From: Alistipes sp. ZOR0009 | GTDB taxonomy: Bacteria > Bacteroidota > Bacteroidia > Bacteroidales > ZOR0009 | NCBI RefSeq assembly: GCF_000798815.1 | Contig: NZ_JTLD01000030.1 | Coordinates: 1 to 35,600, forward strand | Length of the DNA: 35,600 nt | Direction of reading: 5' to 3' | In this document: positions 32,358 through 35,600 of the stretch, one piece after another | How positions within the stretch are numbered: the stretch's first letter is position 1 | How the letters are laid out: the number at the start of each line of letters is the position of its first letter | Made by a program: the position numbers and the translations under genes | The notes under the pieces: generated by a model | Told to the model about the DNA's origin: nothing | Database searches by the model: none | The model's input: the letters and a program-made list of their open reading frames with translations, nothing else

Positions 32358-32378
32358 AATATTAGCTACATTTATAGG

Positions 32379-32407
32379 AAAAGGGGACGGAGTTGCGGTC
32401 CCCTTTT
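32379..32407 (+). terminator. Terminator after the sensor gene
   Basis: AAAAGGGGAC pairs perfectly with GTCCCCTTTT (10 bp) around a 9-nt loop. The final T-run is part of the stem, and the next bases are CTATTTTAG. The A tract gives possible activity in both directions. Confidence 0.8.
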
Positions 32408-32435
32408 CTATTTTAGTATTTTAAAGAGAGAAACT

Positions 32436-33140
32436 ATGAATGTAGATGTTGTATTGCATGCTGGATTGCTTCCGGATTATGATTTGAAGGGCAAAACGGT
32501 GGTGGTTATTGATGCATTTAGAGCCACAAGCGTTATTGTTGAAGGCCTGTACAATGGAGGAGCTTCGTTTGTACCTGTCGAATCTGTTGATGAAGCGAGA
32601 AGCGCAAAAGAGCAAAACGCTGAAATTCTCATTGGAGGGGAAAGAGATGGGGTTGTTATTGATGGCTTTGATCTGGATAACTCACCCCTGAGCTACATCC
32701 CCGAAAAGGTGGCTGGTAAGGAAATTTGGATAACGACCACCAATGGAACTCGAGCATTGAAAGGGGCTATTGCTGCTTCACAGATATATGTGGGAGCTTT
32801 TTTGAACCTGTTTGCGGTAGCAAGGCAGGTTGTTGGTGCTAATGACGTAGTTTTTGTGTGCAGCGGGTCGGAAAATCAGATCTCTTTGGAGGATTCGGTG
32901 TGTGCAGGAGGTATATTATACGAAATGGAGCTATTAGCGTCCATCACCTATTCTGATGCAGCTTATATGCTGAAATCTCTTTATACTGCAAATAGGCAAA
33001 ATCTGAAAGAATTTTTATCGAAGGGTACTCACTACCAATATTTGGCCGATAAGGGTTTTATAGCCGATATTGATTTTTGCTTGCAGGTAAATAAGCGTAA
33101 TGTTGTCCCATCTTTTGATGGAACAACAATTAGAGTATGA
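32436..33140 (+). CDS. comB: 2-phosphosulfolactate phosphatase family protein (ComB)
   Basis: This 234-residue protein matches the ComB family: VVVIDAFRATSVIVEGL (about 22-38), ILIGGERDGVVIDGFDLDNSP, ITTTNGTRAL and VFVCSGSENQISLEDSVCAGG. In methanogens ComB dephosphorylates 2-phosphosulfolactate on the coenzyme M path. In Bacteroidota the natural substrate is less certain, and sulfolactate or capnine-type sulfonolipid chemistry is a possibility. No sulfonate genes are adjacent. A purine-rich AGAGAG lies before the ATG. The gene is convergent with dus, and their stops are 2 bp apart. Confidence 0.85.
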   Translation: MNVDVVLHAGLLPDYDLKGKTVVVIDAFRATSVIVEGLYNGGASFVPVESVDEARSAKEQNAEILIGGERDGVVIDGFDLDNSPLSYIPEKVAGKEIWITTTNGTRALKGAIAASQIYVGAFLNLFAVARQVVGANDVVFVCSGSENQISLEDSVCAGGILYEMELLASITYSDAAYMLKSLYTANRQNLKEFLSKGTHYQYLADKGFIADIDFCLQVNKRNVVPSFDGTTIRV

Positions 33141-33142
33141 CG

Positions 33143-34096
33143 TTATTCGAACTCGCGAAGTGCTTTGGCAAAAAGGTCGTTGACTGCAGCCTGATAGTTG
33201 TTAGCAGTGCCCGCCTTAACGGCTTTTTTTACCATTTGCCTCAGTTCGGGTTGGAAAATGGCTTCGAAGTAGTCCCAGTAGGGTTTTATTTTATGCATTA
33301 AATGGCTTTGGCCGCTCAGCGTTTCTGAAAATTCAGCATAAAGCTCGTTGTGCGTTTGCTTTATAGCAGCGGCAATTTCTTTTCTACTCCTATTGGAGTT
33401 TTCTTCAATCGATTTGAATATTAAAGGGTTTGATATTGCAGCACGCCCAATCATCCAAGAATCAACAAAGGGAAATTTGCTTTTTAATGATTCAAATCCT
33501 TCGAGGCTTGTAATATCTCCGCTGTAGCAAACCTTGGCCTTGAGCGTTGGGGCTATTTTGCCGAATGATTCAAGGTCAACCTCTCCTTTGTATTGCTGCT
33601 TGCCATTTCGAGGGTGAATAATAACCTCTTCGAGATCGTACTTGTTTAGTATTGGGATAACGGCTTCTATTTCATCATTATTAATCCATCCAAGCCTTAT
33701 TTTTACAGATATTCTTATTCCAACCTGAAGGGCTGCTGCTAGTATTTCATCTATCTTTTCGGGGAATGGAATTAACCCGCTGCCCATTTGCTTGTTGGCT
33801 ACCGGAGGGAAGGGGCAGCCCATGTTGATATTTGCTTCTTCGAACCCTAGCTCCTTAAACCGATCTAAAACGGCCACAATTTCGGAAGGGGTGCTTCCTA
33901 GCACTTGAGGAATTAGCTGTTGCTGTTTTCCTACAGACCTTACAATGTCTTTCATCACCTTTTCACCCTCTTTGCGATAGCGTTTGGCATCAACAAAAGG
34001 GCTAAACACCTTATCAACATTGCCGTTATTACGTACAATTATTTCTCTGAAAGTGCTATTGGTGAAGCCTTGAATTGGGGCAAGGTATAGCTTCAT
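33143..34096 (-). CDS. tRNA-dihydrouridine synthase (Dus)
   Basis: This 317-residue flavoenzyme reduces uridine in tRNA D-loops with NADPH. The N-terminus MKLYLAPIQGFTNSTFRE is the family start (FMN-binding). The catalytic cysteine is C94 in NINMGCPFPPVANKQMGSGL. FMN-site residues include KIRLGW and HPRNGKQQYKG, followed by YSGDI and MIGRAAISNP. The C-terminal helical RNA-binding domain is present. It lies 5 bp after the MFS gene on the same strand and is probably cotranscribed with it. I would not assign it to DusA, DusB or DusC. Confidence 0.93.
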   Translation of the reverse strand: MKLYLAPIQGFTNSTFREIIVRNNGNVDKVFSPFVDAKRYRKEGEKVMKDIVRSVGKQQQLIPQVLGSTPSEIVAVLDRFKELGFEEANINMGCPFPPVANKQMGSGLIPFPEKIDEILAAALQVGIRISVKIRLGWINNDEIEAVIPILNKYDLEEVIIHPRNGKQQYKGEVDLESFGKIAPTLKAKVCYSGDITSLEGFESLKSKFPFVDSWMIGRAAISNPLIFKSIEENSNRSRKEIAAAIKQTHNELYAEFSETLSGQSHLMHKIKPYWDYFEAIFQPELRQMVKKAVKAGTANNYQAAVNDLFAKALREFE

Positions 34097-34101
34097 ACTT
34101 G

Positions 34102-35370
34102 TTACTGGTATTGAATTTTATGTTTTACAAATTTATGCCTAAAAAGGAAACTTATTGATACTCCCATAAATATTATGCAAGAAATAGTCATGGTTGTTTT
34201 AAGACCGATGTGCTGTGCTGCAAAGCCAAGAATAAGGCTTCCGATGGGCGTTAATCCCAGGAATGAAACATTGTAAAGAGAAACCATCCGTCCTCGATAC
34301 TCGCTTTTAGCAAATACTTGTATAATGGTGTTCGATGAAGCAAACTGGTTTATCATTCCAAATCCAGCAATGGCTAGCGCAAGGTAGGCTACATAGAGGA
34401 GGCTAGAGTTGGAAAAAAGAATAATTCCTCCGCTGAGCATAATGCCCGCAATTCCAATCATCTTAACCAATTTCAACGGATTGCTGATTTGTCCAAGTAT
34501 AATTGCTCCAATAAGTGCTCCTAATCCAAACATCCCTGAAAAAACACCAAGGGTTTCGGAGTTGCCATGAAAAATGTCTTTAGCGTATGCCGGCATAAAG
34601 CTCTGAATGGGGAGGCATAGCAGGCTGCTTAAAAATACAATCAGAAAGATCTTTTTAAAACCAGCATTGCTTCGAGCATACCTGATTCCATCTGTCAGCT
34701 CATTAAGTATTGCTTTGGGGCTAAAATTGTTATTTTTATTAGGTTTTATCTCTATTTTAAGCGTTAAAAGAGAGATGATAATACCTAGGAAGCTAAGGCT
34801 GTTTATTAGAAAGCATATCCCTTCTCCAAATTGTGCTATTAAAAAGCCGGCGATAGCAGGGCCAACAAGTCTTGAGGTATTAACCATAATCGAATTTAGA
34901 GCGACAGCATTGGAGAGGTGCTCCTTTTGTTCTAGCAGATCCGAAAGGATTGAATGCCGAAAGGGGGTGTCAAAGGCAACTATAATGCCATTTATGACCG
35001 AAAGTAGGATGATAAACCAGACTGTAATGGTGTTGGTAAGCGTGAGTATTGCGAAAAGTAGCGCATTAGACATCATTACGGTTTGGGTAATGAGCATTAC
35101 CTTCTTTCGATTTAGCTTATCAGCATATACCCCAGCAAAAGGGGTGACCAGTAGTGACGGGATTTGAGAGCTAAAACTAACAACGCCAAGAAGGGCTATT
35201 GATCCTGTGAGGCGATACACAAGCCAACCCATTGCAATATTCTGAATCCAAGAACCAATAAAGGAGGTTGTTTGTCCGATGAAAAATTTGCGAAAGTTGG
35301 GTGACCTGAGCGAGATAAATCCGGCTTTTAACTTATTGTAGGTGTGCGATGTGATGCTTTTCTCCTGCAT
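34102..35370 (-). CDS. MFS transporter (MFS_3/EntS-like)
   Basis: This 422-residue protein has about 12 hydrophobic segments. The first loop carries the MFS motif A form GVYADKLNRKKVML (about 79-92), and the N-terminal cytoplasmic region ends RKFFIGQTTSFIGSWIQNIA, typical of the MFS_3 (EntS, macrolide-type exporter) group. Other signatures are NSIMVNTSRLVGPAIAGFL, FSGMFGLGALIGAIILG and SEYRGRMVSLYN. It is a likely drug or metabolite exporter in the inner membrane with unknown substrate. Two TACTTTTG -7 elements lie 46-76 bp upstream. It is cotranscribed with dus (5 bp gap). Confidence 0.9.
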   Translation of the reverse strand: MQEKSITSHTYNKLKAGFISLRSPNFRKFFIGQTTSFIGSWIQNIAMGWLVYRLTGSIALLGVVSFSSQIPSLLVTPFAGVYADKLNRKKVMLITQTVMMSNALLFAILTLTNTITVWFIILLSVINGIIVAFDTPFRHSILSDLLEQKEHLSNAVALNSIMVNTSRLVGPAIAGFLIAQFGEGICFLINSLSFLGIIISLLTLKIEIKPNKNNNFSPKAILNELTDGIRYARSNAGFKKIFLIVFLSSLLCLPIQSFMPAYAKDIFHGNSETLGVFSGMFGLGALIGAIILGQISNPLKLVKMIGIAGIMLSGGIILFSNSSLLYVAYLALAIAGFGMINQFASSNTIIQVFAKSEYRGRMVSLYNVSFLGLTPIGSLILGFAAQHIGLKTTMTISCIIFMGVSISFLFRHKFVKHKIQYQ

Positions 35371-35415
35371 TTACATTCTGCGTTGGGTTCTGTTGTATGG
35401 AATCTCAAAAACGAA

Positions 35416-35446
35416 CAAAAGTACCTTTTTTTGAGATGCAAAAGTA
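35416..35446 (-). promoter_or_regulatory. Tandem -7-like elements of the MFS-dus operon
   Basis: On the minus strand TACTTTTG occurs twice, at 35439-35446 and 35416-35423. Both match TAnnTTTG and are 23 bp apart. Initiation from either gives a 5' leader of roughly 40 or 60 nt. Confidence 0.55.
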
Positions 35447-35511
35447 GTATGGCTTGTAAATTGGCCTATTATTCAGCCTGTTTCTAGTGTTGTGGCGATA
35501 GGTCAGAAAAG

Positions 35512-35538
35512 AAAAAAGGCATCTGTTTAGGATGCCTT
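35512..35538 (-). terminator. Terminator of the tRNA-Arg gene
   Basis: On the minus strand AAGGCATC pairs with GATGCCTT (8 bp) around a 7-nt loop, and the T-run continues with TTTT. It follows the tRNA 3' end by 2 bp. Confidence 0.88.
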
Positions 35539-35540
35539 AG

Positions 35541-35600
35541 TGATTCCGTCAGGATTCAAACCTGAAACCTTCTGATCCGTAGTCAGATGCTCTATTCAGT
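35541..35600 (-). tRNA. tRNA-Arg(ACG), 5' part missing
   Basis: The minus strand from the window edge reads part of a D-arm, the anticodon stem TCTGA/TCAGA with loop CTACGGA (anticodon ACG), the T-arm TCAGG TTTGAAT CCTGA and the 3' acceptor CGGAATC with discriminator A. The 3' CCA is not encoded. The 5' part lies beyond the window. Confidence 0.85.

Overview
The window is a chromosomal segment of a member of the Bacteroidota, most likely Bacteroidales. The grounds are the recurrent TAnnTTTG-type -7 promoter elements before genes, the scarcity of Shine-Dalgarno sites, and the protein families present (DUF3822, DUF5686 with a carboxypeptidase-like regulatory domain, AsmA-like giants, the Bacteroidota-style rsmD and RecD-like helicase neighbourhood, and the acn-gltA-icd operon). 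I cannot name the genus from the sequence.

Layout. Positions 1-71 are the 3' end of a 5S rRNA and the rRNA operon terminator. Positions 72-1427 hold no convincing gene. They carry GC-rich repeats, a string of 17-nt mini-hairpins, a 219-bp palindromic element that looks like a MITE with an 8-bp target duplication, and a 22-unit tandem array of 20/21-nt repeats that ends in a terminator-like hairpin. Positions 1428-5575 (minus strand) hold two unknown proteins and a membrane KAP P-loop NTPase in AT-rich DNA. After a repeat-bearing gap comes a GC-rich ABC-F ATPase (plus). The minus strand then carries an exported thioredoxin-like protein, an LpxR-like lipid A deacylase, the pseudouridine synthase RluF, three identical tRNA-Asp genes and the rsmD / DUF3822 / unknown membrane protein operon. 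That operon diverges from a RecD-like helicase at 14062.

From 15.5 to 24.2 kb the minus strand carries YjbQ, a small unknown protein, an M15 peptidase, a CYTH triphosphatase, an AsmA-like protein and a DUF5686 protein. Between the CYTH and AsmA genes lies a second tandem array, with 21-nt units of a different sequence but the same kind of 3' hairpin. From 24.5 kb the plus strand carries an oxidative TCA-branch operon (aconitase, citrate synthase, NADP-isocitrate dehydrogenase), a large HAMP-GAF-PAS-PAS sensor with no visible output domain, and a ComB-like phosphatase. The window ends with a minus-strand pair (MFS exporter, tRNA-dihydrouridine synthase) and a partial tRNA-Arg.

How the parts relate. 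Most genes are housekeeping: RNA modification (RluF, RsmD, Dus), central carbon metabolism, and envelope maintenance (LpxR-like, AsmA, DUF5686). The unusual material is non-coding. The two 21-nt-period arrays share a conserved GGGAGTA...TACCCT-plus-T-run module immediately 3', and the second has a good -7 element just upstream, so they look like two members of one family of repeat-RNA or repeat-DNA units. The palindromic element has an uninterrupted paralogous copy of its insertion site about 200 bp away, which makes its insertion history readable directly.
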